This document shows positions 34,851 to 47,460 of a stretch of DNA of 64,000 nt, piece by piece (within the stretch, counting starts at the first letter, position 1; every line of letters starts with the position of its first letter). Made by a program: the position numbers and the translations under genes. The notes beneath the pieces were generated by a model. It did not search any database, was not told the origin of the DNA, and was given only the letters and a program-made list of their open reading frames with translations. This DNA comes from Cotesia glomerata (lineage: Eukaryota; Arthropoda; Insecta; Hymenoptera; Braconidae), in assembly GCF_020080835.1 (NCBI RefSeq), contig NW_025402441.1:1-64000 (forward strand). The letters are read 5' to 3'.

Positions 34851-35232
34851 TTTTATAATTTAAATATTCGATGACATAAGCAACCACTCATCACTTAAAT
34901 TCAGAAAAAGAAATTTTTATAAAATTAACAGAAGTAAAACTGAACAAGTAAGATTTTTGTTTCAGTTTTTGGTTTGACTATGATAAATTTTTAGACACAA
35001 AATTTAAGTATTCTGTTGAAATGACTACCTAAGTTTAAAATTTCATATAAAAAATGAATGTAATCGAAATTAACATCTATACATTTATCCTGATCAAAAT
35101 ATATTGCTGAATTAAATTTTTATCAGATCTCGATGTTTTAAGGTTCTATAAGAAGCTATTCTAACTTATTACTTTTTAGAATATTTTAGAATAGAAGGGT
35201 TTTAGAATATTATTTTCTTTTTGCAGAAGATA

Positions 35233-35355
35233 TCAATCGATGCCATTCATAGGATGTGTTGTAGATGTAATATGATTATTATGGTTTCTTCGTAGATGTG
35301 GTGTTGTTAATTTTCTCGATGTAGGACGTCCAGCAAGAAACACAGCAATACGTTC
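35233..35355 (-). CDS. Lsd-1: Perilipin final exon
   Basis: 40 codons plus TGA, acceptor CATAG|GAACG, in phase with exon 6. It encodes AVFLAGRPTSRKL and an Asn/His/Thr-rich end. It lies 3.9 kb from exon 6, beyond the transposons. Confidence 0.8.
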   Translation of the reverse strand, partial: ERIAVFLAGRPTSRKLTTPHLRRNHNNHITSTTHPMNGID

Positions 35356-38300
35356 CTATGATGGTTATTTTAGAGAATTTAATAAAATCATTTATTTATC
35401 TATACTTAACAGACTCTTGAATCGTTAAATTTATAGAATCTACGATCATTATATGTATTATAGAATATGAACAATTAATTCAAACAGAAATATTCAACAA
35501 AAACATTTTTTTTTTACAATTATTTAAAATTTAACTTTTTCGAATTGTCTCTACACGGAAAAAAAAATTTCGTTCTGGTAACGTAACTGTAGAGTTACCA
35601 CAACTATACACAGTTTACTGTTCGTTGTAGAGTTACAGTAACAAAATGTTATTTAGTTCTGATAACTCAATGTTGTTGAGCTCTCAGAGCTCTACGGGAT
35701 TGTTCTCAGAGCCAAACGGTATAGTTGAGAGCGCTCAACGTAGCGCAGTAGTAGAGTGCGCTGACATATTTCATAACCTTCTAAAATGCCAAACAGGATT
35801 ATTTTGTTACTAATCTATATTATTAAAAATATATGAGGACAATTAAGTTCCCAATTTATTTATTTAAGGAAATAGGTTTTTTTTTGTCAAATTGAATTTC
35901 GTTAGAACAGTTTTGTATTTATGGTTTTTCAAGGTTCATTTGCAGTGACTATTAATTTAATTTATTAGTTGAATATATTGTGATAAGTGATAAGTTATCG
36001 GAATACATTAAAAAGACCCAATTTAACACAAAATAAAATTTGTTTTCGTTTATTTATCTTTTCTCGTGCATATACGGTAATGATTTTATGTCCAATATTT
36101 ATTGATATAGTTAAGAAAATAAGATAATTTTGTGACGACCATATTTTTATTTTACAAATAATTTTTATTTGTAATATAAGTTCTATTATTATTTTATTTC
36201 TATCATAATACTATTCTTATTTGTCATATAAAATTATTGTTGGCAATATAAATTCATTCTGCTGCATGTATTTATTAAATTATCAATGCTAAATCGTAAA
36301 AAAAATTACTAAGCAGACTTCCAAAAATTTGTTATAGTCTTACAAGGGGAGGATACGACCTTGGGGAAACGGATTTGGATAATCTTTGACGCAGTGATAG
36401 TACACCATGTGGGTATACTACCTCTGAAATACTAAAGTGCAATACTCAAAAATGGCTGAGAAAAATGCACTCAAAGTTTACTCAGCACTATAATATATTA
36501 ATAGGTAAATAATTGATACATTAAATTATTCTTTAATAAAATATTTTTTTATTTTCAACTTCATTTCTATAAATTATCTACGGTGTGTATCATGAGATAT
36601 TTGTAATTCATGAATAATTCTTATAACTCTCATATTCATTATAAGTTTAACTGAAAAATATATACCTGCGCCAGATAATAAGAAGGGTCGAATATGGTAT
36701 GAGGGTACAATAATTCTTGTCCTCGAGTTATTGTAAACTGTACATCGATTCGAGCTCTGTTGGCCCACCGGAAGAATAGTCATGTTGTTGTCCTTGAACC
36801 TATGTTAGTCTCACCACTTTTTCAGAAGCTTGACTATAGCAGTTAGTTTCTGAATTTCGACACGAACAGACGTATTTGTGCAGTGAAATTTACTTTAAAA
36901 ATTGTTTTATAATTTATAAAATGTCATCAAGCGAAGCCAGTTCTTCTCATGGAGATGAAAACACTCTTGATACATTCTTACATAGTGATTTATCGAAGCA
37001 ACGGCTAAAAGATGGAGTAGTGTATTATGAAGGTTTACTTCTTGAAAGTGATTTAATTGCAAAAACATCTTCTGACACTCTATCTGAAGATGCTATGTTG
37101 ATTAGTAGATAATTATATGATAATACGTTAGATATGTTAAATAAAAAGAAGTTCGTAAGCGATCAAGAATTGATTCATGCTCAAGAAGAATGCCCAGACG
37201 GAAATTTTGAAGCAGTAGAAGATAATTCAGTTGATGACTATGTTTCAGATGAAAAAAAAAAAACAAAAAATGATGGATTATATTCCTCTGGAATATAAAA
37301 TTAAAGTTTTAAACATAGCAAAAGCTCACCCTTCATGGAAACTAAAGACATTACAAAAAAATGGATGTAGTCATTTGAAGAGAATGGATCATTTGAAAGT
37401 ATGGGAAAAAGATGTTGAACATGGTGGAACTAAATTTGATAAATATCATTTGATTGATTCTTGGACGTATGACCGCTTCGTCGAGGCAAGACAAAATTAT
37501 CAACAAGTGACTACACGAAATTTGCAGCAATGGGCTTTAGCTGCAGCCAGCCAGTTTCCTAATCTTCAATTTACAGCGTCCGACCCATGGGTAAAAAAAT
37601 TTAAACAAAGACACAACATTCGTCAACGCAAAATTACAAAATTTTTAACAGACAAAGAAGTTCACACCATGCCAGAAATTATCGCCTCTGCAGAAATGTT
37701 TCGCATTCAAACAAAACAATTGATATCTAACTTCGATAGTGACTTCGTTATTAATACAGATCAAATAGGTATATAAATTTTCTAACGGTAAACTAATTAT
37801 TTTTTATTCCATTATTAAATTTAATCGAAGTTAATCATTAGATTTTTTAAAATTCATATTTTCAGGATGTCAATACCAATCAATGTTTAATAGGACACTG
37901 ACGGAAAAAGGAAGCAAAACAGTGTTTGCAAAAGTACAAGACATGACCAAGGTGTCACACTCACATACTGCACAATATAGCATAACATTATCTGGAAAAT
38001 TACTACCACATGTTTTTATTTGTTTGCAAGAGCCTACAGGTGATTTTGGGCCAAGAATAAAGAAAAACGTAGAAGAATATTTAAAAAAATACAAAAATGT
38101 TATTGTCACATCATCAAAATCAGGAAAACTGACAACTACTCTCTATAAAAATTTTCTAGAGAAATGTTTAATGCCATATGTTCAAAAAATAAATTTCTTT
38201 TAATTATTGACTCGTGGACAGGACAAGTGAAGCCAGAATTATATGATGAAATATTTCAGGATGATAAAAATGCCTACATGCACATTTAAAGTTATACCTC

Positions 38301-41300
38301 CAAAATGTACTCCGTTAGTTCAACCATGTGATGTCTATTTCTATAGACAAGTGAAAAATTTTATCAAACGATTGCAAAGTACCGCTGAACTTCTAGACAA
38401 GAATTATGAAATTCATTCCCGAGAGGATTGCATAAAAATTCATTCGATTATTCATCACCAATTGTCAGCGCCAATATTTCGAGACATGATGGAATATGCC
38501 TGGTTCGCCAGCGGGCTTTGTGACACAAGAAATTTTTACTAATGTCAATGATAGGTGTTTCTCATTAGACCGTTTAAAAAATACCGTGTCATTGTAAAAA
38601 GCAGCATTTATTTGTTGTTCTTGGTGTAGAAAAACTTTTTGTTTTGGATTTTTTTATCAGAAGTATCACTCAGTATCATGTAATAATATCTCACAATACG
38701 TAATTATAAAATATTGCTTTAATTAATTAAAAAAATGTATAATTTTCCATTTAATTTTCGACTTATTATTTGTTTGTACCACCGCAGATAATTTATAGAA
38801 ATGAAGTTTAAAATTGAAAAATTTTTTATTAAAGAATAATTTAAAGTATCAATTATTTACCTATTAATATATTATAGTGCTGGGTAAACTTTGAGTGCGT
38901 TTTTCTCAGCCATTTTTGAGTATTGCACTTTAGTATTTCAGAGGTAGTATACCCACATAGTGTACTACCACTACGTCAAAGATTATCAAAATCGGTTTCC
39001 CCAAGGTCGTATCCTCCCCTTGTTAGAACGATCCTGTAGAATTGTGAGACGTAAATAACGTTTAGCTCTCAGAGCTCAACGATGTAGAGTTGCAGGAGCC
39101 AAACGGTGTTGTTACTATAAGAATACGTTAACCTACTGGAACTTTTTACAACTAACTACTATAGAGTTCCTATAGCAAAATTTTTTTCTCCGTGTACAGT
39201 TTTCTCAAATAATAAGACTATTAGTGAGCTTTGATTAAAAAATGTAAAATAAATAATTTAATTCACTTACCAATAAAATATTCATAGTATCATTGAGATT
39301 TTTTATTGCTGATTCAAGAGCCGATAGTTGTAATTCGGGAGTTTCGCGCTTACTAACTTGGGAAACCATCTAAGAAATGATAAATCTAATTATTTTTTTT
39401 TTGTGAAAAATCAAGATATCGGAAATAAAATAGTTCGCATTACTTTTAAGGTGGATTCTGTAATGGATAATATTTGATGTGAAACTGTCATCATAATGAT
39501 TTTAGTACGTCGAGGAATCCTTGTAGCTAATGCAGTTGCCGCATTTATTATATGAACTACTCTCCGTGCTGATTCCCGCGTCAGTAAAACGATTAGTTGT
39601 TCAAGAGTTTGAGGACGTTCTTGATTTTCTGGCTCTGCCAAACTCAGTATTGCCCACAGTTCTTTAGATTTTTTATATGCCATTTTCGGATTTGTTACGA
39701 TCTGTAATTATTTTTTATTAATCATTTGATTATTGAAAAAAATATAATATTAAAAGCGAACTATACTAGTTTCATAACATCCATGATCATATGTACACAC
39801 TGGACTCCTTGGTTTTTAAGTGCTTGGACTTCGGCTATAGTTCGACGAGTAAGTCGTTTCTGAAGCTTACGAGAAAATCTAGCACCATGCTGAATTGTAC
39901 GAGCTGTTTTACTTGTTGTTATTGCACTCGGCTTTGCATCTATTTTATTTTCTTGGTGGTCAAAAACAAAGAAAAGAAATTGATATTAATGCTTAAAAGA
40001 TATTGTGAAACGATAATATGGAGTTTTAATACAAAATACAAAACAATTTAATATTGGTGATGTAAATAAATTATCTGTAGTCTTACTTTCATTTGTATTA
40101 TCCACAAGAACCTCTGGTAAATAACGATCAACATATCCATCGACAACAGTTAGAGCATCATCCAATTTATCAGCAGCTACGTTCGCAGCTTGACTACCTA
40201 TTTGCTTTACACTTCCGGCTCGTTTCAGTACTGGCTTGACAAACTTATTATTCATGAATTCTCGCGTGTTCGAGTACATCTAGAATAAAAAACAACAACA
40301 ATATATAAGATGGATCAAGTTAATACTCAAGAAATAAACTGAACAATGAAATAAAAAAATTTATATTAAAAAATCAAGTTAAAGAGGGGGAGACGAAGGT
40401 ACAGTAAAAATAAAAATAAAAATACTTGAAAAAATTTGAATCTTTTGAAATCAGATAACTTTTAACTTAATATTTTAGTACAAACACGATATAATTTTTT
40501 TTTTTAACCCGTCAGCACTCACTTTATAAGCATTTTGCTCACGCAACAACATCCGACATAGAGCGGCGCTGTAGTGCAAGTGAGACACTAAAATTCACGT
40601 GAGTTCTGACGGGTTAATTATTTTTTTTACATATATATGAGATATTTATTGATTTCTACCGTGAAAATAATATTTTACTAAAAGCGTTTATATTAATTAA
40701 TGATTGTTTACTAAAAAGCACTAATTGAGAAAAAAAAAACTTGTTACTCTCAAATTACTCTTAAATTCCAATATTTCATTAAATTTTTTCGCAATAATCT
40801 CGTACTCGTAACAATGCTCTGGACTAAATCTACATTAAACCACAACGATGAAACTGGGAATGTGCATTTGATAAACCCTCACATGTATTCAGTATGCAGA
40901 ATTTTCATAAATAACTGATTATTCATTATTGTTCATACTATTAGAAATCATTATCATATTACTATCGTTATTTATTTTTAAATACACTGCACTGAAAATG
41001 GGCAATTTTTTTTATTAAAAAATAAAGTTATGAATTTTTTAAAAAATAGGTTTTTTAATACAAGACTGTCTTCGATTTTTTTTCTTACTTTTTAGAAAAA
41101 AAATTAAAATTTTTTTGATTGAAGCTTTTAATTTTCATTCTTTCTCAATTTTAAAGCTGTTCAAACATCCTGAAAATTTTTCAGAGGAAGTTTATAAGAA
41201 CTAAATCAAAATTAAAAAGAAATTTTTTTTTCAATTGGAAAAATATAAAGTCGAAAAAATACCTCTCTAAAAAAATTCGAGGATTTGCAGAAAATGTAAA

Positions 41301-42252
41301 AGTTTAGTATATTAAAAAAAAAATAAATAAATCAAAAGGGTAATCACTTAACAATTTTTAAGAAATAACGATGAACCTAGGTTTGATTTTTTGAAAATAT
41401 AATGTGTATCATTGATTTTCATAGCGGAAAGTTAAAAATAAAAAATTTTTTTTTTAACTGCCTTAGTAAATATTAATATTAATTTTATTGAAAAGAATAC
41501 AGTAATACTGTTATGCTTACAAGTTCTGGTGGTAAACAGATGTTTGGAATCCGTTCTTCAACAATGTCAATACTTTGACACAGAAGACGATCAATTGAAA
41601 AAATAGGCTTATTTAACATTTGTATCGCTGGTTGAACTGATGCAGTAGCAATTACGAAAAAATGCTCAGCAGTATTAAGACTCCAATTTATCAAGGAATT
41701 AGAGCGCTGTAGATGGATTGAATGATAAGAATAAATCAATTTAAGGAAACCTGGGGTTATTTAAATAGAAAAGTTAGAATAATTAGTATCGTCCCGAATT
41801 TCCAATAAAATTCTTCGAAAAATATCAGAAATCAAAGTCAGTGTGTATTATTTAAAAATAAATATTGATTCGAATAAGATCTTTTTATTTTTTTGTCCAT
41901 TCATCTTAATTTTATAGTGAAAAAAAATCTGAGTTGTCCTTTCTTCAATTGAAGAATAATATTTGAAAAATCTTTTGGTGATACTAAAATTCTCTCGATT
42001 AACTATGAGCTACTATTGTTTTTTTTTTTTTTTTTTAAATTAACTAAAGTGGGAGTAACTATCGAAAAATATTAAACACGTCGAATAATACTAGTAATTA
42101 TATTGTACTTAAAATGTTATTACCTTGATTTTGTGATAAACATTATTAGCTATCTTTATACTTGATTCAATAATAGGTAAGCTAGAAATTCTTGACACAG
42201 ATTCCATATGAAAGTTTGAATGGCGTCGTTGAATCTTTTTTATTGTAACCAT
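35233..42252 (-). CDS. Lsd-1: Lipid storage droplet surface-binding protein 1 (perilipin)
   Basis: The only host gene in the window. Seven coding exons, read from GT/AG sites with all phases consistent: 42252-42124, 41706-41521, 40279-40087, 39951-39767, 39701-39444, 39369-39271, 35355-35233; 1173 nt including TGA, about 390 residues. The PAT domain spans residues about 20-160, with LPIIESSIKIANN, RSNSLINWSLNTAE, SIDRLLCQSIDIVE and VKPVLKRAGSVKQIG. A basic segment (ARFSRKLQKRLTRRTIAEVQ) and the helical block LEQLIVLLTRESARRVVHII follow and resemble insect Lsd-1 more than Lsd-2. The protein coats lipid droplets and controls lipase access, in insects through protein kinase A. Exons are intact despite transposons in introns 2 and 6. 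The exon 4 acceptor (ACCAAG) is the weakest site. Confidence 0.92.
36342..39022 (+). mobile_element. Tc5-like (TNA target) DNA transposon
   Basis: Inverted ends of about 245 bp begin CAAGGGGAGGATACGACCTT (36342-36586 and 38778-39022). They are flanked by the 3-bp duplication TTA (36339-36341 and 39023-39025). A TNA target and a CAAGGG-type start are features of the Tc4/Tc5 branch of the Tc1/mariner group. The interior is one degraded transposase gene on the plus strand. Confidence 0.85.
36921..38542 (+). pseudogene. Tc5/pogo-type transposase, degraded
   Basis: The start ATG is at 36921 (MSSSEASSSHG). A TAA at 37110-37112 interrupts, the frame resumes, then shifts in the A-run near 37250. The following frame (37231-37768) has a CENP-B-type helix-turn-helix region (DYIPLEYKIKVLNIAKAH through QWALAAASQF) and ends at NTDQIG, the first catalytic Asp. 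An intron (37769-37865, GT-AG, phase 1) leads to 37866-38203. After a shift comes LIIDSWTGQ, the second Asp. After another shift comes VIPPKCTPLVQPCDVYF, with the third acidic residue, to 38542. At least one stop and three shifts show that it is dead. Confidence 0.82.
39271..39369 (-). CDS. Lsd-1: Perilipin coding exon 6
   Basis: 33 codons, phase 0 at both ends, acceptor TTCTTAG|ATG and donor TTG|GTAAGT. It is followed by a 3.9 kb intron filled by a nested transposon pair. Confidence 0.85.
39444..39701 (-). CDS. Lsd-1: Perilipin coding exon 5
   Basis: 86 codons, phase 0 at both ends, acceptor TTACAG|ATC and donor AAA|GTAATG. It encodes the most conserved part, SKELWAILSLAEPENQERP and LIVLLTRESARRVV. 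Confidence 0.9.
39767..39951 (-). CDS. Lsd-1: Perilipin coding exon 4
   Basis: 185 nt, entering phase 1 and ending phase 0 at CTA|GTATAG. It encodes the basic stretch TIQHGARFSRKLQKRLTRR. The acceptor is a weak CCAAG, chosen because it alone keeps the frame. Confidence 0.8.
40087..40279 (-). CDS. Lsd-1: Perilipin coding exon 3
   Basis: 193 nt, entering phase 0 and leaving phase 1 at AAA|GTAAGA. It encodes VKPVLKRAGSVKQIG and the DGYVDRYLPE block, typical of insect perilipins. Confidence 0.9.
40508..40613. mobile_element. TTAA-flanked MITE, 106 bp, in perilipin intron 2
   Basis: CCCGTCAGCACTCAC opens it and GTGAGTTCTGACGGG closes it, with TTAA at both sides (40504-40507 and 40614-40617). TTAA duplication and a CCC start are the mark of piggyBac-type non-autonomous elements. 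A similar element lies at 55375-55483. Confidence 0.8.
41521..41706 (-). CDS. Lsd-1: Perilipin coding exon 2
   Basis: 62 codons, phase 0 at both ends, acceptor CTACAG|CGC and donor CTT|GTAAGC. It carries the core of the PAT domain (SIDRLLCQSIDIVEE). Confidence 0.9.
42124..42252 (-). CDS. Lsd-1: Perilipin coding exon 1
   Basis: 43 codons from the ATG at 42250-42252, ending phase 0 at an AAG|GTAAT donor. A TATATTTTAG acceptor-like site lies just upstream (about 42270), so an untranslated exon may lie further away, beyond the foldback element that starts at 42312. Confidence 0.85.
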
Positions 42253-43634
42253 TTTTTTTGGAAAACTAACTAAAATATATCATGGTTAAATTTTCATTAT
42301 TTATTCATTAAACCGGCACACAAAAAAAAAAGTTGTCAGTACTTTTGACCGGACCTACCTATCTTTATGTATTTTGATGCGCTGAATCCGAATCTGAAGT
42401 CAGTTTTGCCCGTACACCGTCAAAATTTTGAGTAAAATCCAAAAAACCTAAAAAAAAGGTGAAAAATTGCGAAAAACTGCAGTCACATCGATTAATAAAA
42501 TTTTGAGGACCCAGATCAAGTATGACTTTTATGTATTTCAATTCACTGAATCTGAATCTGAACGTTAATTACCTCGTTGAGCCGTCAAAATTTGAAAAAA
42601 TAGCAAAAAACCCAAAAAATTGCAATAAATCATGAAAAATCGAAATTATTGAGATAAAAAAATTTTTTGGATTCAGATTGAGTATGTTTTTTATGTACTT
42701 TGTTCCGATGAATTTGAATCTGAAATTTTGACCCGTTGAAGTTTTAAAATTAAAAAAATTTTAAAAAATCAAAAAAATTGGGAAAATTACAGTTATAAAT
42801 ATGAGAAAAAAAATCTATTAAACACGTTTGTTAATGACTTAGGTGCAATTTCATAGATGGAATATGATCTTAGAATTGAAAAACTGACAAAATTTTTAAA
42901 TCTTTAAAAAATAGCATGTAAGGAGAAGGTACGAAGCCATATTTTCGAATTTTAGACAGTCGTTCGTTTGTATCGAATTTTTTTATCTTCAAATGACCTA
43001 CGCAGTGGACTCCTTTTACGTTTTCTGTTTCCTTCTGGTATTTCTCTTGTTAGTCTAGTCGAGAAGTGAGTTTTATGCGAAAAATCGTCGTTCCAATCTT
43101 AAAAATATGGCGATTGATGCATTGGATTCAGAATTAAATTCTGCGAAATGGGTAATTTTTAATTTTTCCGCCATTAAAAATTTCATTTGTTATAAACAAA
43201 AAACGAAGAGACAAAAAGGGAGTCTCCGTTTTTTAGCTATAACTTCAAAAATATTAAAGATATCTGAAATTTGAAAAAAGATCCTAAAAGAAGAGATAAT
43301 TTTAGTAAAAGAAGTCTTGACTCCCAGAGTTGTAGCTCCATTATTTATAATTTTAATTTAACGTTGAAAGTTAGGCTCCGTGCAGCCGTTTCGGTGCCTA
43401 GGCGTCCCCGCCAAGCAAAGTATGCAACACAAAATAATTTTTTTATAACATTCAATATTAATTTAAAAATCTGAATAAATCATAGTGTCATTTAGACACT
43501 TGAAGGAATATAGCCCCGCCAAAAAAAATTTTTAGCTTGATTTTTGTTTAAGCTCTTCAATTGTTAATTAACTAATTTTTCGTAGACTTGAGTTTTCATA
43601 AAATCTCTTAAAAATGTTTAAAAAATGTGTCTAT

Positions 43635-46455
43635 ATATCTTTTAAATAATTTCTTTGATATCCATTCAAAATTAACTACAAATTGCAAAAATTTCATTAT
43701 TACAGGTGATCTAAACTGTGACCTACTAGACTCAACTTATATCTCCAAGCACCTAAAAACATTTATCTCAGAACTATCAATTCATTGTGTACCTTATAAC
43801 TCAACGCATCATATTAGGAATAAAGATTCTTGGATGTAGTATTATTAGATAATAAAAGTAAACTTGGGTCATTTTATAAATCGAATCAACCATTTATCAA
43901 CGGCCATGATTTTTTATATTGTGAATATTTGCTCGAGGTTCCTGAGCAAAATAAAAAAATAGTTACATACCGGAGATTCTCTGACTTAAATTACACTGCG
44001 TTATCAAACTCTCTTATGCTGTCGTTAAATATAGGAAGAGACTCTCTGAATGATCTCGATCCAAATTCTCTACTTGATATTTTTCAAACCAATGTTTTAA
44101 ATGTCCTCGATGAGTTTGCACCATTATACTCGCGTACAGTCTTTCGTTCGCTTAATCCATGGTTTACTAAAGAATTAAAAATTAAATGTAGAGAACGTGA
44201 TGCTGTTTATAAAAGAGCAAAAAGATATAACGATACGGATCTTTTTCAACTTTTTAAAAGAATGAGGAAAGAGCTGAAACACGAAATAAGTCGTGCTCGT
44301 GAAAATTATTTAAAAAATTCTCTGTCCAATCTATCTTACGGAACTCAAATTTGGAGTAAGCTAAAACACCTAGGCCTTGTAAAACGTACTACATCTTCTC
44401 CTCTAAATCATTTCGAGCCGTCTGACGTAAACGAACATTTTGCAGCTATGGTACGTCGACATCCAGCATGCGACCATCAATTTGTAAATTCACTTTTCCA
44501 ATTACATAAAAGTAAAGTAAATTCTTCCTTTACTTGGACTGAAATAGATATAGGTGATGTGACTAAAGCTCTACACTTGACTCTTCAAAAATCTAAAGGG
44601 AATAGTCCAGATGGACTTGATCTTAGATGGTTAAAAAATCACGTTCCTCAAATTTCAATCTTTCTTGCAGAACTTTTTAATCAGTCATTAGACACTGGAG
44701 TTTTCCCTCATGCATGGAAAGCAATATTTATAATACCCATCAATAAAGTAACTCCCCCAAAATCATTATCAGATACGCGCCCAATAGCCAATACATCCCA
44801 TTTGAGCAAGGTTTTTGAGAGAATTATTGCAAATCAGGTAATAAGCTACTTAGAAGATAATGAGCTGCTTGATAAATATCAATCAGGGTTTAGGAAACAT
44901 CATAGCACTCAATCAGCCTTACTAAGACTTATAGATGATATTAGACGTTCCATGGATGAAAACAAGCTAACTCTTATTGTCCTATTTGATCTAACAAAAG
45001 CTTTTGATTATGTTAATCCAAGAGTAATTTTGACTACACTAGTTGAACTCGGTTTTTCGAGTGAGACCATTTCTTGGTTTTTCTCGTACTTGACCAATCG
45101 AACCCAATCAGTTGTAAATGAAATGGGCTTACCTGAAAAATTCCTAGAAACTACCTCTGGAGTCCCACAAGGCTCAGTTCTTGGATCGATATTATTTTTA
45201 ATAGTAATGAACTCGGTAGCTAAGCGATTAATTTATACACATTATGGTCTGTTTGCGGATGATCAATTCATTTACCTTCATTTCTATGACTATCAACTAC
45301 AAGACGCTATTAGACAAATTACGATTGATGCTCAGGCTGCTGCTGATTGGACAAGAGAGAATGGCTTGCAATTGAATCTATCCAAAACTAAAACAATGAT
45401 ACTTGGCTCAAGTACTAAGCTGAAAAAGTTCCAAGCAAATGGTATTCCACCAATTTTAATTGACGGATTCCCACTTCCTTACGTAGAGTTAATTAAGTGC
45501 TTAGGTCTTCATATCATAAATAACTTATCTTGGAGTTTGCATGTATCAAAGACTGTAAATAAAATAAATTCAGCGTTATATAGTTTAAAAATAAGAAAAA
45601 ACATCTATACTAAAGACATTAGGAGGTTATTAGTCTCAGCAACTATATTACCACTTATTGACTATTGTTCTATAGTATTAACTAGTTGTACTGCTGATGA
45701 GAATTGCAAATTACAACGTTCATTAAATACAGCGATTCGTTTTATTTATAATTTGAAAAAGGATGAACATATTACACCATATAGACGAGAGCTTGGATGG
45801 CTATCAGTAAAAAGCCGCCGAATGTACTACTTAGCATGTTATTTTTATGAATTGTTGAATATAGGTAAACCTATAGCTACTCACGAGAACTATTTATTGA
45901 AGATATTGATACTAGACATTCTGTAAGACTTGCGGCAAAAAAGAATTATGTAAATTTCAAGTTACCTAAATTTACGACAGCTATTTATGAGTTATCATTT
46001 GTAATTACTTGCATTCGTCTTTGGGAAGATTTACCAATCAATATGATAAATGCTCCCAGTATAGAAATTTTTAAAAATAAGCTTTATGATTACCTTTTTA
46101 ATCTAGACATCTAAATCCAAACTAAATTTTCAGTTAAATCTCTAAAATTATTAAAATCAGTAAAAGTTATTAAATCACTAAAATTATTAAAATCAAAATC
46201 TTTAAAATCAATCATAAATATTGTAATTTATTAGTTCTAATTCTCACTTAAACAGTTTCTTCAAAATTAGCATATAAGCAATATTACCTTTACTAATATT
46301 TTATTATGAATAATTATATATAAATTCTAATTATTATGTTTAAATTAAAAATTAAAAAATGTATTGTATTCACAAAATGTATATTTTTCTTTTGCCATCT
46401 GGCCAGTGAAGGCTTTGGCATAAATCAATAAATTCAATTCAATTCAATTCAATTC
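43635..46455 (+). mobile_element. 5'-truncated CR1-like LINE, same family as at 17.3 kb
   Basis: It begins inside the endonuclease domain and runs to GGCATAAATCAATAAATTC plus (AATTC)n at 46428-46455. It aligns with the LINE at 17283-22525 along ORF2, with similar but not identical protein. Truncation of the 5' end is the usual outcome of target-primed reverse transcription. A weak TCTATA repeat sits on both sides. Confidence 0.88.
43640..46113 (+). pseudogene. LINE ORF2 fragment: endonuclease end and reverse transcriptase
   Basis: The first frame (to 43839) has FIITGDLNCDLLDSTY and ends at KDSWM. A small deletion near 43833 then shifts into a 698-codon open stretch (43830-45926). It holds SPDGLDLRWL, LIVLFDLTKAFD, GVPQGSVLGSILF and FADDQFIYLHF, the polymerase site with FADD for YADD. 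Near 45905 another shift leads to the last segment, which ends at about 46113 (SIEIFKNKLYDYLF). The long intact reverse transcriptase stretch suggests fairly recent insertion. Two shifts and the 5' truncation make it inactive. Confidence 0.88.
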
Positions 46456-47460
46456 TATAAATTTTTTTTCTTTTGGGAGCTCTTGTTATACAAATAATGA
46501 ACAAAACCACGTAGTAAAAGTTTATAAAAGTTTTTTCATTTGTTTATAATGATTTTTAAAAGTTATCAAAAATTGAAATATCCGGCTAATGTTACAAAAA
46601 AAAATTTTTTTCCTAAATTTTTAATTTCGGTTGTTTTTGTATTGATATATTGCGTCTAGTAGCTAAGCTAAAAAATTTTTAATATTAATTGTTTAAAAAT
46701 TTGTTATAAACAAATAGATAAATTGAATATTTTTGAAATTTTTTTTTTGTCATATTTTTGTCTTAATAAAATAATGATTAAAAAAAAAAATTTTTTTTCT
46801 TAAAAAAATCTTTTAATTGTTTATAAATGTTTTTTTTCATCTATCCACCATTTAAATTATTTATTAAGAAATCATTTTTTTTTAAATCATCATTTACAAT
46901 TCTCAATATAATTATGGAAAAATTTTTTTTTTTATTTAAATTTTGATTGTCTATTTTATAAACAATTTGTTATTTTTATATCAAGTAAAAAATAAGTTCT
47001 GAAGCATATTAGTCATAACATTATTTGTTTATGAGATATAAGCATTGTAAGAAATATAAAATGAAAATTTTCATAAATAAATGCGTGTAATTAAAGAACT
47101 AAAAGAGATAAACGTTAGGTTTAAAATTTATATGAAAGCTTAGTTCATACTGTGTAAAAACGACTTGAAAGTCGAAAGCTGTATCTGCAATAGTTGCAAC
47201 GTTACAGCAATTTGTTTGTTGACAAATCGAGTCAGTGCTTAGACTTTGTCGTGCTTTAAAATCCGAATGTTTTTTAAAAAATCGAAAAAAATTTTTTTTG
47301 CTATTTTGTTGAAGGTTGCTGTTTTTGTAATTTTTTAATCTTTCAGAAAAGAATTAAAATAAAAAAAAAATAGTTTATAACAAATTGTTAAATAAATAAA
47401 TGAATAAATTGTTGACAAAAAAAAAATTTTTTTTGTCATTATATTAAGAAATGAACGTTA
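46456..47460. repeat. Inner left arm of the giant foldback
   Basis: AT-rich, with runs such as TTTATAAACAAATTTTTTT. GGGAGCTCTTGTTATAC and GTAAAAGTTTATAAAAG are inverted matches of 54050-54120. No gene. Confidence 0.6.

Larger units (their letters stand above)
35554..39194. mobile_element. TIR element in perilipin intron 6, split by a Tc5-like transposon
   Basis: CACGGAAAAAAAAATTTCG at the left and the reverse complement CAAAATTTTTTTCTCCGTG at the right are flanked by TA on each side (35552-35553 and 39195-39196). Inner blocks also match in inverted orientation: GAGCTCTCAGAGCTC, GTAGAGTTACAGTAAC-like and AGCCAAACGG. Without the nested transposon it is about 0.96 kb and noncoding, a MITE with a mariner-type TA target. 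Confidence 0.75.
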
